From an uncultured Bacillota bacterium (GTDB lineage: Bacteria; Bacillota; Clostridia; Lachnospirales; Lachnospiraceae), in contig CASEXH010000001.1 in the NCBI GenBank assembly GCA_949291945.1, positions 124,001-188,000 of the forward strand: a stretch of 64,000 nucleotides of DNA. Reading direction: 5' to 3'. This document shows, piece after piece, positions 26,104 to 34,259 of this stretch (positions are counted from its first letter, which is position 1; every line of letters begins with the position of its first letter). A program made the position numbers and the translations under genes. The notes beneath the pieces are model-generated. The model was not told where the DNA came from. It made no database searches and saw nothing but the letters and a program-made list of their open reading frames with translations.

Positions 26104-27066
26104 TTACCACTCCAGCAGAGAAGCGCCCCAGGTCAGTCCTGCGCCGAATCCGGAAAGAACAATCTTGTCTCCTCTTTCCAGCATGCCTTTTCGGTTCATT
26201 TCGTCTAAAAGAATGGGAATGCTTGCCGCTGATGTATTTCCGTAAAAATGAAGGTTCATAGGGAATTTCTCTTCCGGCTCTTTCATTCTCCTGGCAACGC
26301 TGTCGATGATCCTGCTGTTTGCCTGATGGAGTACATAATACTTGATCTCTTCCTTAGGAGTCCCTGTTTTTTCCAGAAGTGTTCCGATACACTCAGGAAC
26401 CTTTTTAACCGCAAATTTAAACACCGGCTGTCCTTCCATATAGATGTAGTCTGTCTTCTGCTCATTGGAAAATAAAAAGTTACTGGTTTCTCTGGCTTTA
26501 CAGGTAAGCACCGGACCCTGGCGGCCATCGGAGTACTGAACCATATCGATCATTCCCTGCTCCTCTGCCTGGAGCACAGCAGCCCCTGCCCCGTCTCCAA
26601 AAAGAACACAGGTACTTCTGTCTTCCCAATCAATAAGCTTTGACATAGTTTCCGCACCTACAAGAAGCGCTTTCTTATAAACCCCGGCGTTCATATAAGC
26701 CTGCACGGTGTTCAGGCCGAAAAGAAATCCTGAGCAGGCAGCACTGAGATCAAAAGCCACTGCATTTTCCGCTCCCAGGGCATCTTGCACACAGCAGGCT
26801 GTGTTTGGAAAGAAATAATCAGGAGAACATGTGGCTACAATGATCAGGTCCAGTTCTAACGGGTCTACTCCTCCGTCTTCCAATGCCTTCTTTGCTGCGG
26901 CTACAGACATGGAAACCGTAGTTTCCTCACTGGCAAGTCTTCTTTCTTTAATTCCTGTACGGCTGGATATCCATTCATCATTGGTCTCCACCACTTTGGA
27001 CAGATCATCGTTTGTTACCTTATGGGCGGGAACTGAACTCCCGGTTCCGATAATTCTAGCTGTCAT
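26104..27066 (-). CDS. fabH: 3-oxoacyl-ACP synthase III
   Basis: Starts fatty-acid synthesis by condensing an acyl-CoA with malonyl-ACP. 320 residues, with Cys 111 in LSAACSGF, His 247 in VLHQANSRI and Asn 277 in YGNTSAASIP, the full catalytic triad. In many Firmicutes fabH heads the fab operon; here it stands alone about 17 kb away but keeps the same type of operator in its leader, suggesting joint control. Confidence 0.96.
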   Translation of the reverse strand: MTARIIGTGSSVPAHKVTNDDLSKVVETNDEWISSRTGIKERRLASEETTVSMSVAAAKKALEDGGVDPLELDLIIVATCSPDYFFPNTACCVQDALGAENAVAFDLSAACSGFLFGLNTVQAYMNAGVYKKALLVGAETMSKLIDWEDRSTCVLFGDGAGAAVLQAEEQGMIDMVQYSDGRQGPVLTCKARETSNFLFSNEQKTDYIYMEGQPVFKFAVKKVPECIGTLLEKTGTPKEEIKYYVLHQANSRIIDSVARRMKEPEEKFPMNLHFYGNTSAASIPILLDEMNRKGMLERGDKIVLSGFGAGLTWGASLLEW

Positions 27067-27105
27067 AGCTTTACCTCTATAATAATTCTATTGTTTTTTA
27101 TTTCA

Positions 27106-27128
27106 AATATTTTGATATACAAAATATT
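27106..27128. promoter_or_regulatory. FabT-like operator of fabH
   Basis: Perfect 9-base arms AATATTTTG and CAAAATATT around ATATA, giving TTTGT-ATA-TCAAA on the minus strand. It lies just downstream of the fabH -10, covering the start of the transcript. Confidence 0.75.
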
Positions 27129-27137
27129 CTTTTTCTA

Positions 27138-27166
27138 AGTATACAGGACTTCCTGTACTTTGTCAA
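27138..27166 (-). promoter_or_regulatory. promoter of fabH
   Basis: On the minus strand TTGACA (27161-27166), 17 bases, TATACT (27138-27143). The -35 overlaps the stop codon of the preceding gene. A separate 16-bp palindrome, TACAGGA-CT-TCCTGTA (27142-27157), fills the spacer. Confidence 0.82.
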
Positions 27167-28191
27167 TTATCCTGTCCAGAATTCTCGTCATTATATATTC
27201 TCTGGATCTCCTTGGACAGTTCCCGGTTCAGGTCGTCCAGATCGATCCCCATGCCCTGCTGGCTTCCGTAATTTGCTGACGGCTTCGGCCTTTCATACTG
27301 TTTCTGTCCAACCGCATATTCCTGGGTCTTGTCCATGTTCAGCTTTTGCCGTTCTTTCTCTCTGGCCTCATAAATCTCTTCCAGATCTTCGTCATCATAA
27401 TCCTCTGCATCAAAATGATCCTTCTTAGGCTTGGTTTTCTTTGGTTCTGACTTTTTAGACGCTTCTATCTCAGATTCCCTTCCTGAACCCCCGGCTCGCC
27501 TGCCGCCACTGCTTCTGTGATGTATGGTTTTCTTTACTACTTTCCGTCTCCGTCCAGGAAGAACAGGCCCGCCTCTTCTTCCTGACAGAGACGGCTGAGA
27601 CTCTCTCCGGTTCATATAAGGCAGCGACTGAACAAAGGCGCCAAAAGCTGCCAGCACCAGCCCCAGTAAAAGCTGGGCAGCCGTAGAATCAATTCCCGCC
27701 ATAGACAGGAGAAGCCCCATTCCGCCGATTCCACCGCAGAAGGCCGTAATAGCGATCACCAACTGACGCTCATAGCCCAAGGCCAACGTGCCTGCAAAAA
27801 CGCCTATTACCAGGACGATCAGATGGGTCATGGCAGAAGGATTGTCCAGCATAGTAATCACCATAAAATATACAAGGCCGGTACACATGACAAAGACACC
27901 CAGTTTATAAAATACCCATGCCAAAAAACAAACGATCAAAGCACAGCCTGCTCCTGCGGCCAAAGCCAGCATCCAGTCGTTCAAAACAAAATAGCCTGCA
28001 GCAGCGCCTCCTGCACCTCCTATTGCCAGTCCCAGAAGACATCCCCAGACTTTTCTCAGACGGTATCCCATGAAACAGTTGAGGAGAGCAAAAACTGCTC
28101 CGCCAAAAGTAAACACGATCATATATTCTTGAGGTATCTGCTCCCACAGGTTCGTTAAGATGCCCCAAACCTGTTCTAACTGCATTGTCAT
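27163..28191 (-). CDS. DUF4203-like membrane protein with charged C-terminal tail
   Basis: 342 residues. The first ~195 hold about seven hydrophobic, glycine-rich segments (GLAIGGAGGAAAGYF, FCGGIGGMGLL), resembling DUF4203/TMEM198-type membrane proteins. The rest is a highly charged cytoplasmic tail, first very basic (RRKVVKKTIHHR), then mixed-charge and predicted coiled (EEIYEAREKERQKLN). Function is unknown. It starts 7 bases after the DUF5662 gene, so it is probably the last gene of the clc-GH13-DUF5662 unit. Confidence 0.7.
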   Translation of the reverse strand: MTMQLEQVWGILTNLWEQIPQEYMIVFTFGGAVFALLNCFMGYRLRKVWGCLLGLAIGGAGGAAAGYFVLNDWMLALAAGAGCALIVCFLAWVFYKLGVFVMCTGLVYFMVITMLDNPSAMTHLIVLVIGVFAGTLALGYERQLVIAITAFCGGIGGMGLLLSMAGIDSTAAQLLLGLVLAAFGAFVQSLPYMNRRESQPSLSGRRGGPVLPGRRRKVVKKTIHHRSSGGRRAGGSGRESEIEASKKSEPKKTKPKKDHFDAEDYDDEDLEEIYEAREKERQKLNMDKTQEYAVGQKQYERPKPSANYGSQQGMGIDLDDLNRELSKEIQRIYNDENSGQDN

Positions 28192-28198
28192 AATTTCT

Positions 28199-28735
28199 CT
28201 ACTTTCCTTTCAAATATACATGCTTGATATATCTCAGAGTTTCTTTTTCCCCTCTCTCAGCCAGCATCCGAAGGAGCATCTCCAAATCTTCATTAGTCTT
28301 TTTATGGACAAACCACAGTTTATCCTTGCTTTTCAGAAAATATTCCAAGGGAGATGCATCTGTATAGGTATCCGGATGGTAATTTCTGGAAGCACTGATC
28401 CGGTCCATCACCATTTCCGCAATGTATTTTCTGGGCATTGGCACTCCCCGGATAATAGTATCGCAGTCAATGCCGTAGTCTACCCAGTGTTCAAAATGAT
28501 GCTTATTTCTTCCATAATGATGGATCCAGGAGGTAGAAAGGCCTGTGGCTTCCCTCTCCGCATTATTGGGGCTTCTGTTTCCCTGATAGTATTTACATCC
28601 CACAGAGAATTCTGTCCAGGAATACTTGGACAGATCATGAAGGAGCCCCTGTTTATAAAGTCCTATTTTAAAACAATATTTCATTACTAAAAGCTTGTGC
28701 CTTGTAATCGTCTTAAAATGTTTCCAGACCCGCAT
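28199..28735 (-). CDS. DUF5662-family protein
   Basis: 178 residues, no signal peptide. The family pattern KHFKTITRHKLLVMKYCFKIGLY is followed by GLLHDLSKYS and WIHHYGRNKHHFEHW. Several His and Asp residues in this spacing look like a metal site of HD-type hydrolases, but no function is established. The start at 28735 lies inside the end of the GH13-like gene (49-base overlap). It is kept because the N-terminal block fits the family and CAGGA lies upstream; the next ATG at 28684 has no ribosome site. Confidence 0.75.
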   Translation of the reverse strand: MRVWKHFKTITRHKLLVMKYCFKIGLYKQGLLHDLSKYSWTEFSVGCKYYQGNRSPNNAEREATGLSTSWIHHYGRNKHHFEHWVDYGIDCDTIIRGVPMPRKYIAEMVMDRISASRNYHPDTYTDASPLEYFLKSKDKLWFVHKKTNEDLEMLLRMLAERGEKETLRYIKHVYLKGK

Positions 28736-30603
28736 GCTTTTTCATCCTGCTTTCCTGCTAAAATTATAATGGTCCTTGGGGGGATTTCTATGGTTTTCTC
28801 CTTCAGAGTCTCCCCCTCCGGTTCAAAATCCCTGCTTTCTTCCTCATTAGTCGCTATGATCTTTCTCCAGCATATTTCCTTTGCTGCTCCCGGAAGGGCT
28901 ATCTCATGAGGCATCCAGTGAAAATTGCAGGCCAGGAAGATAAAGTCCCTGTCTTGTCCCGCATAGTCCCCACAGTACATAACTCCCAGATATCTCTGAC
29001 TTCTTCCTCGGTCCAGATACCAGGCCTGTTCTCCATGATAAGAGATATCCGGATAACCCAGAGCCTTGTAGTCGGTTCCCCTTGGTTCTGTCTCCATATG
29101 AAGAAGGGGATTCTTCTTCCGGAAAGCAATTGCCTTTTTTACAAAATCCAGAAGCTTTCCGTTCTTTTTCATGCCTCTCCAGTCTACCCAGCCGATCTCA
29201 TTATCCTGACACCATGCGTTATTATTTCCCTTTTGTGAATTGCCCCATTCATCCCCCTGAAAGATCATAGGGGTTCCCTGGGAAAGCAGCAGCACGGCAA
29301 AAGCATTTTTCAGCTGACGGAAACGGAGCTGCCGGACATTCTGCTTTCTGGTAGGGCCTTCCGCCCCACAATTCCAGGTACAGTTATATTCCAATCCGTC
29401 CTGATTGTCCTCTCCGTTTTCTTCATTATGCCGCTCTTCATAAGATACCATATCCCCCATGGTAAATCCATCCTGATCTGCCAGGTAATTAATCACACCA
29501 TTATAAGAGGGATTCCTCCTAAGCCGAAACAGAAACTCTCCCATCATATTTTCATCGCCTTTCAGCATATGGCGCATGCAGTAAAGAAATCCCTCATTAT
29601 ATTCCCCTGCATTTTTATAAGAAAGTTTTCTGCCTCCCATTATCCTCTCTCCGTTCACATCATGGAAAAACAGCTTTGTGCCGGACAAATAGGGATCTTT
29701 CATAAAAAGCTCCGGCCAGATTCCCTTTCCCATCAGATGAAAACCGTCTATATGATATTCTCTCTTCCAGTATTTAATGATCTCCAGCATCTCTGAAGGG
29801 GCGGTATCTTCTTCAAAGTAAAACTCCATAAGACATTCCAGTCCCCCCTGGTGGAGACTGTCCACCATATGCTTAAACTCCCAAACAGGATTTTTCGTAG
29901 CAGAAAAAGCGGACTTGGGCGCATAATAACAGGCGTCTCCCGTATATCCCCAGCAGTTTACCCGGGGCTTTTCATCTTCTTTTCTCTTTTCTTCTGTATA
30001 GGAATACATGCGGTCTCTCCGTTTGATCCGCAGCCGTTCCCGGTATTCATAGGCAGGCATGAGAAGCACCGCCGTAACCCCCAGATCCTGAAGATAAGGA
30101 ATCTTCTGTTCCACAGCCTGGAAGGTTCCTTTTTTTCTTACCCCGGAACTTTTATGCATGGTAAAGCTTCTTACCTGAAGCTTATACAATACAGAGTCCG
30201 CCAGGGATCTGGGGTTCTCCTTCTTTTTTTTCCACACATAACGGTCTGTTTTCCATCCGCAGCACAGATCTTCGGAAACTTCTTCTCCAAACTCCTGTAC
30301 ATTGCACAGATATCTGGCTCTGGGATCCTGGATCACTTCTCCGTCTATCTGATAGTTATACTTGATTTCTTCACGGATCCCCTTTATTTTTACAGAGAGA
30401 ACCTCCCCCTCTCTGCTCTCTTCCGGAAGGGGGATCTCCAACTTGTCCTCTTCCTTCCCGTATAAAAGCAGGGAAGCTTCTGATCCCCGGGGAACCTCCA
30501 GAGCAAATTCATAGCCATCTGGAAGTCTGCGAACTCCCGGATAGCAGGAGCATCCCGGAACTGTCTGTACTTTTTCTTTCTTCTCTCTTCCTGCAGTATT
30601 CAA
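28687..30603 (-). CDS. isoamylase/GlgX-like GH13 protein lacking catalytic residues
   Basis: 638 residues. Residues ~20-110 resemble the CBM48-type domain in front of debranching enzymes and ~135-560 a GH13 barrel of the isoamylase/GlgX group (HNEENGEDNQDG and FQGDEWGNSQKGNNNAWCQDN are clear family blocks). All four GH13 active-site regions are changed: region I has Glu 260 and no Asn-His; region II reads GFHLM, with Met 291 instead of the nucleophile Asp; region III reads KLFFH, with His 314 instead of the acid/base Glu; region IV reads DQD, with Gln 377 for His but Asp 378 kept. The frame is intact, so this looks like a retained non-hydrolytic glucan-binding protein, not a decaying gene. 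Start is a TTG at 30603 with GAGGTG upstream. Confidence 0.85.
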   Translation of the reverse strand: MNTAGREKKEKVQTVPGCSCYPGVRRLPDGYEFALEVPRGSEASLLLYGKEEDKLEIPLPEESREGEVLSVKIKGIREEIKYNYQIDGEVIQDPRARYLCNVQEFGEEVSEDLCCGWKTDRYVWKKKKENPRSLADSVLYKLQVRSFTMHKSSGVRKKGTFQAVEQKIPYLQDLGVTAVLLMPAYEYRERLRIKRRDRMYSYTEEKRKEDEKPRVNCWGYTGDACYYAPKSAFSATKNPVWEFKHMVDSLHQGGLECLMEFYFEEDTAPSEMLEIIKYWKREYHIDGFHLMGKGIWPELFMKDPYLSGTKLFFHDVNGERIMGGRKLSYKNAGEYNEGFLYCMRHMLKGDENMMGEFLFRLRRNPSYNGVINYLADQDGFTMGDMVSYEERHNEENGEDNQDGLEYNCTWNCGAEGPTRKQNVRQLRFRQLKNAFAVLLLSQGTPMIFQGDEWGNSQKGNNNAWCQDNEIGWVDWRGMKKNGKLLDFVKKAIAFRKKNPLLHMETEPRGTDYKALGYPDISYHGEQAWYLDRGRSQRYLGVMYCGDYAGQDRDFIFLACNFHWMPHEIALPGAAKEICWRKIIATNEEESRDFEPEGETLKEKTIEIPPRTIIILAGKQDEKACGSGNILRRLQGTSF

Positions 30604-30625
30604 ACCGGCACCTCATTTCTTTTTA

Positions 30626-32212
30626 TCAATGGATAATCTCATCAGTCTTGTTCACTTTTTCTGTACATGCCTTTTCCATATAATCATATACAGCCGGTGC
30701 TTCCATCTCATCGGTCATGGTGACAATGATGTCCCCTGCCATGAGTATGGTCCTCCCTCTGGGAATCAGCTCTGCCTCATTCCTTTTTACTGCCACAATC
30801 AGACAATTCCTGGGCCATTGCACCTGCTGGATCATCTTCCCCTGCAGCGGACTGTTATAGCAGACCACAAATTCCTGCAAAATTTTTTCCCCCGTTTTTT
30901 CCGTCACCTTCTGGCCCCGCCTTCTCAGAAGACTGTTAAGCAGGCTTTCATAAATAGGCTCTGACTTCACCCAGGAAGCCACCAGATAGGCGGTAATGGA
31001 AATTAATGACATAGACAGCATCTGGCTGACCTGCCCTGTCATTTCAAATATTAATATGATCCCTGTAATAGGTGCTCTTACAATAGCTGTAAAATATCCG
31101 GCCATGGCAAGGAGCACAAAATTACTGATATAGGATGGATCCAGTCCCATATACTGAGCGGCAAATGTTCCGTAACTGCCCCCGATAAGGGCTCCCAGTA
31201 CCAGAAGAGGGAAAAAGATCCCTCCCGGTGCTCCGGAGCCAAAGGAAATCAGAGAAAACACAAATTTCAGGATCAGAAGTCCTAAAAGTGTTCCCAGGAG
31301 CATCTCTCCTCCCGCCGCCGTCTCGATAAGATCATGTCCGCTTCCCAGTACCTGGGGCACCAGAAGTCCCAGTACTCCGGCCAGAAGGAAGGGGATCAGA
31401 AGACGGCTGGTCTCATTGAGCCCTTTTGCCTTATAATAAAGGTTCTGCACCCATAAAGTCATTTTATTATAAAAAGCTCCCAGCAGTCCCAGGATCACCC
31501 CAAGGATCAGGATATGCCAGTAATACCTGGGCTGTATCTCCGCCCCGATATCAAACTGGAACACCGAGTGAAAGCCTAAAAACTGGCTGGAAACATAGTC
31601 TGCCGTAATGGAGGCGGTCATCACCGAGACCAGAACGGAAACAGAAAAATTTTTATGTATCTCTTCCAGGGAAAACATCACCCCTGCCAGAGGGGCATGA
31701 AAGGCTGCCGCCAATCCGGCGCTGGCCCCGCAGGTAAGCAGATATTTTTCCTCTGTCTTTCCCCGGTCCAGGACCTTTGATACCGCCTTTCCTGTCATGG
31801 CTCCGATCTGTATGGAAGGACCTTCTCTTCCAAGGGACAGTCCCGCCAGAAGGGAAAGAAACCCTCCCAGGAATTTAGCGGGAAGCACCCGCCACCAGAC
31901 TTGTTCCAGTTTCCCGGTCATTTCCCCTTCCACCTGGGGAATACCGCTGCCGGATATCATAGGCTCCCATTTTACCAGTTTTCCCACAATACAGGCCATG
32001 AGAACCAGCAGGACAAACCAGGCCCCTGCCGCTGCCGGATTTTCTCTGGCATATCCCAGGATCACATTCATAGCTCTGCCTGCATACTCCAGAAGGACTC
32101 TGTACAGCAATACCACCAGACCGGCGATCAGTCCCACCAGAAATCCCTCTCCTGTCAATATGGTCTTAAAATGTTCTGCTCTGCGGATCGTATGGGTGGT
32201 ATCCTTCTTCAT
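30626..32212 (-). CDS. ClC-family chloride/proton antiporter with TrkA-C domain
   Basis: Polytopic ClC protein with the selectivity motifs GSGIPQVEG, GREGPSIQ (gating Glu present) and GGIFFPLLV, and a paired Glu-Glu in SLEEIHKNF at the position of the proton glutamate; an H+/Cl- exchanger is therefore likelier than a channel. The C-terminal ~80 residues resemble a TrkA-C (RCK_C) ligand domain. The start is placed at 32212 (MKKDTTHT), which has AAGGAGG nine bases upstream; an ATG at 32233 overlaps that ribosome site. The GH13-like gene starts 22 bases downstream. Confidence 0.92.
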   Translation of the reverse strand: MKKDTTHTIRRAEHFKTILTGEGFLVGLIAGLVVLLYRVLLEYAGRAMNVILGYARENPAAAGAWFVLLVLMACIVGKLVKWEPMISGSGIPQVEGEMTGKLEQVWWRVLPAKFLGGFLSLLAGLSLGREGPSIQIGAMTGKAVSKVLDRGKTEEKYLLTCGASAGLAAAFHAPLAGVMFSLEEIHKNFSVSVLVSVMTASITADYVSSQFLGFHSVFQFDIGAEIQPRYYWHILILGVILGLLGAFYNKMTLWVQNLYYKAKGLNETSRLLIPFLLAGVLGLLVPQVLGSGHDLIETAAGGEMLLGTLLGLLILKFVFSLISFGSGAPGGIFFPLLVLGALIGGSYGTFAAQYMGLDPSYISNFVLLAMAGYFTAIVRAPITGIILIFEMTGQVSQMLSMSLISITAYLVASWVKSEPIYESLLNSLLRRRGQKVTEKTGEKILQEFVVCYNSPLQGKMIQQVQWPRNCLIVAVKRNEAELIPRGRTILMAGDIIVTMTDEMEAPAVYDYMEKACTEKVNKTDEIIH

Positions 32213-32341
32213 TTTGCAGAACCTCCTTATCATGAATCTGTCCCGCCTTTCACAGCAGGATCATTTCCCGCAGGATATATAACCATTCTCATTATACGTG
32301 TCCCTATATGAAAATGCAAATTCTTTTAGCCCCAGGTTCCA

Positions 32342-32370
32342 TTGCATTCTCTGATCTTATCTGATAAAAT
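32342..32370 (+). promoter_or_regulatory. promoter of the DUF1292 gene
   Basis: TTGCAT (32342-32347), 17 bases, TAAAAT (32365-32370). Confidence 0.65.
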
Positions 32371-32378
32371 GTTAAAAG

Positions 32379-32419
32379 GTCAGGATTTTCCGCCCATGGT
32401 CTGGGCAGAAATCTGTGAC
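32379..32419 (+). promoter_or_regulatory. 5' leader hairpin of the DUF1292 gene
   Basis: Three stacked helices: GTCA/TGAC, GATTT/AAATC and GCCCA/TGGGC, separated by small internal loops. It begins about where the transcript should start, so the message would carry a 41-base hairpin at its 5' end. It may stabilise the message or act as a control element. Confidence 0.55.
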
Positions 32420-32456
32420 ATTTTACTAAGAAAATTCAGAAGAAAGAGGTCCAAAC

Positions 32457-32855
32457 ATGAGTGAAGAAACCTATACAACGGATATCGGAGCATGTAAACC
32501 CAGCGACTGTGCTTCCTGCACCGCCGACTGCTCCAGCGCCGGTGGCAATTCCGGCACCATTCCCAGAGTTCCCAATCCTACTATTAAGCTGACACTGGAA
32601 GACGACACCGTACTGGAATGTGCAGTTCTCACAACCTTTCCTGTAGAGGGTTTTGGAGAGTACATTGCTCTGGTCCCCCTGAACAAAGATGGAAAGAGTC
32701 CTGAAGGCGAAACTTATTTATTCCGCTTTTCCGAAGAGGGAGATAACCCTGTTGTCAGCAATATCGAACGGGAAGATGAATACATGGCAGCTGCCGAAGC
32801 ATTCCATGACTTCATCGCTAATCTGAAAAGTGAAAAAGACCTGGAAGAAAACTAA
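32457..32855 (+). CDS. DUF1292 protein with N-terminal cysteine cluster
   Basis: 132 residues. The body (~40-125) matches DUF1292 (KLTLEDDTVLECAVLTTFPV, EYIALVPL, YLFRFSEEG), a small acidic family of unknown function common in Firmicutes. In front is a motif C13-x4-C18-x2-C21-x3-C25 (CKPSDCASCTADC) that resembles metal- or cluster-binding tails such as those on some Mrp/ApbC ATPases. It is a single plus-strand gene between minus-strand units, with AAAGAGG before the start and a bidirectional terminator after. Confidence 0.82.
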   Translation: MSEETYTTDIGACKPSDCASCTADCSSAGGNSGTIPRVPNPTIKLTLEDDTVLECAVLTTFPVEGFGEYIALVPLNKDGKSPEGETYLFRFSEEGDNPVVSNIEREDEYMAAAEAFHDFIANLKSEKDLEEN

Positions 32856-32870
32856 TCTCTTCCCCTGTTC

Positions 32871-32930
32871 AAAAAGAGCTGCCGCATTAAACATTCTCGA
32901 TTTTGATTAATGCGGCAGCCCCTTTTCTTT
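32871..32930. terminator. bidirectional terminator between the DUF1292 gene and fabV
   Basis: Perfect 13-base arms GCTGCCGCATTAA (32878-32890) and TTAATGCGGCAGC (32907-32919), A-run on the left and CCCCTTTTCTTTT on the right. Confidence 0.9.
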
Positions 32931-32961
32931 TGTTTTTATAATTCTCCAGGTCGCAGACCCA

Positions 32962-34149
32962 TCAGGCCTCGGCTTTCAGGCTGGGGATCTCTACCTGAAC
33001 ATCGGTATCTTTTGTATAGTCAATATTATCAAAATGGAAACCGAACATATGGTAGAAATCTTCCCAGTATCCATCAATATCAGAAACCTCTTCCACATTT
33101 TCTGTAGTCACCTTTTTCCAGCATTCCATAACCTGGTTCTGAACCTTATCATCCAGTTCCCAGTCATCCATGCGGATCTGATATTTCTCATCTGCCGGCA
33201 CCTGCTCCACCAGCAGCTTGTCTTTAAAAAGTCTGGCGATCTGCTGGATACATCCCTCATGAGTTCCCTGTTCTTTCATTACCTTATATAAAATAGCGAA
33301 ATACAGAGGCACGATCGGAATGGCTGCGCTGGCCTGGGTTACCAGAGCCTTATTTACGGAGATATAGGCTTTCACATCCTGGTATTTCTCATTGATCTCC
33401 CCTGCAGTCTTTGTCAGATGACGTTTTGCCTGTCCGATAGTCCCATCGTAATAAATAGGATATGTAAGTTCCGGTCCAATGTAGGAATAAGCTATGGTAA
33501 CAGCGTCTTTTTCCAGAACCTCCGCCGCTTTCAGGGCATCGATCCAGTCCATCCAGTCTTCTCCGCCCATGACTTTCACAGTGCCTTCCAGTTCACCTTC
33601 CTCTGCAGGCTCCACAGTCTTGGTAACAATGGTATTGGTACGCAGATCCAGGCTCTTTTCTGTAAAAGGTTTATCTGTGGTCTTTAAAGAAGACACCCAT
33701 AATTTTCCCTGGGCGTCGGTCCTTCTGGGCGCTGCCAGGCTGTAGATCACCATATCTACCTTTCCCAGATCTTCCTTTATCATAGAAATGGCCTGTTCTT
33801 TTACTTCTTTTGAAAATGCATCTCCGTTGATAGATTTTGCATATAAACCTTCTTTCCCGGCTTCCTCTTCAAAAGCTGCTGTATTGTACCAGCCTGGTGT
33901 AGCTGTTCTTTTTCCGTTGGAAGGCTTTTCAAACATGATTCCAAGTGTAGCTGCATGGCATCCGAAAGCAGCTGTGATCCTGCTTGCAAGTCCGTATCCT
34001 GTAGAAGCTCCGATCACCAGGACCTTTTTAGGCCCCCCTGTAATATTCTGTTTTTTCACATATGCGATCTGCTCTCTCACATTTTCCTTGCAGCCCTGGG
34101 GATGTGCCGTAGTACAAATAAACTCTCTGACCTTAGGTTCAACAATCAT
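32962..34149 (-). CDS. fabV: trans-2-enoyl-CoA/ACP reductase FabV
   Basis: NADH-dependent enoyl reductase of 395 residues, normal for FabV/Ter. It shows the extended cofactor loop VIGASTGYGLASRI, GIMFEKPSNGKRTATPGWYN and the catalytic Tyr-x8-Lys (Tyr 233, Lys 242), with a second conserved Tyr at 223. It may end the elongation cycle alongside or instead of the FabK-like protein, or act on crotonyl-CoA in butyrate-type metabolism. Promoter and a FabT-like box directly upstream favour a role in fatty-acid synthesis. Confidence 0.95.
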   Translation of the reverse strand: MIVEPKVREFICTTAHPQGCKENVREQIAYVKKQNITGGPKKVLVIGASTGYGLASRITAAFGCHAATLGIMFEKPSNGKRTATPGWYNTAAFEEEAGKEGLYAKSINGDAFSKEVKEQAISMIKEDLGKVDMVIYSLAAPRRTDAQGKLWVSSLKTTDKPFTEKSLDLRTNTIVTKTVEPAEEGELEGTVKVMGGEDWMDWIDALKAAEVLEKDAVTIAYSYIGPELTYPIYYDGTIGQAKRHLTKTAGEINEKYQDVKAYISVNKALVTQASAAIPIVPLYFAILYKVMKEQGTHEGCIQQIARLFKDKLLVEQVPADEKYQIRMDDWELDDKVQNQVMECWKKVTTENVEEVSDIDGYWEDFYHMFGFHFDNIDYTKDTDVQVEIPSLKAEA

Positions 34150-34202
34150 GATATGCTCCTCCTGGATTTCTATAATAAATTTTCAATCTCTTCTGCATAT
34201 TT

Positions 34203-34221
34203 ACTTTGAGTCTCAAAACAT
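34203..34221. promoter_or_regulatory. FabT-like operator of fabV
   Basis: Core TTTGA-GTC-TCAAA (34206-34218), with less symmetrical flanks than the other boxes. It starts immediately next to the fabV -10, the same geometry as in fabH. Confidence 0.65.
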
Positions 34222-34249
34222 TTTAACACACACAAAAATAATATGCAAG
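34221..34249 (-). promoter_or_regulatory. promoter of fabV
   Basis: On the minus strand TTGCAT (34244-34249), 17 bases, TAAAAT (34221-34226), in the gap behind dut. Confidence 0.72.
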
Positions 34250-34259
34250 ATTTTTGTTT

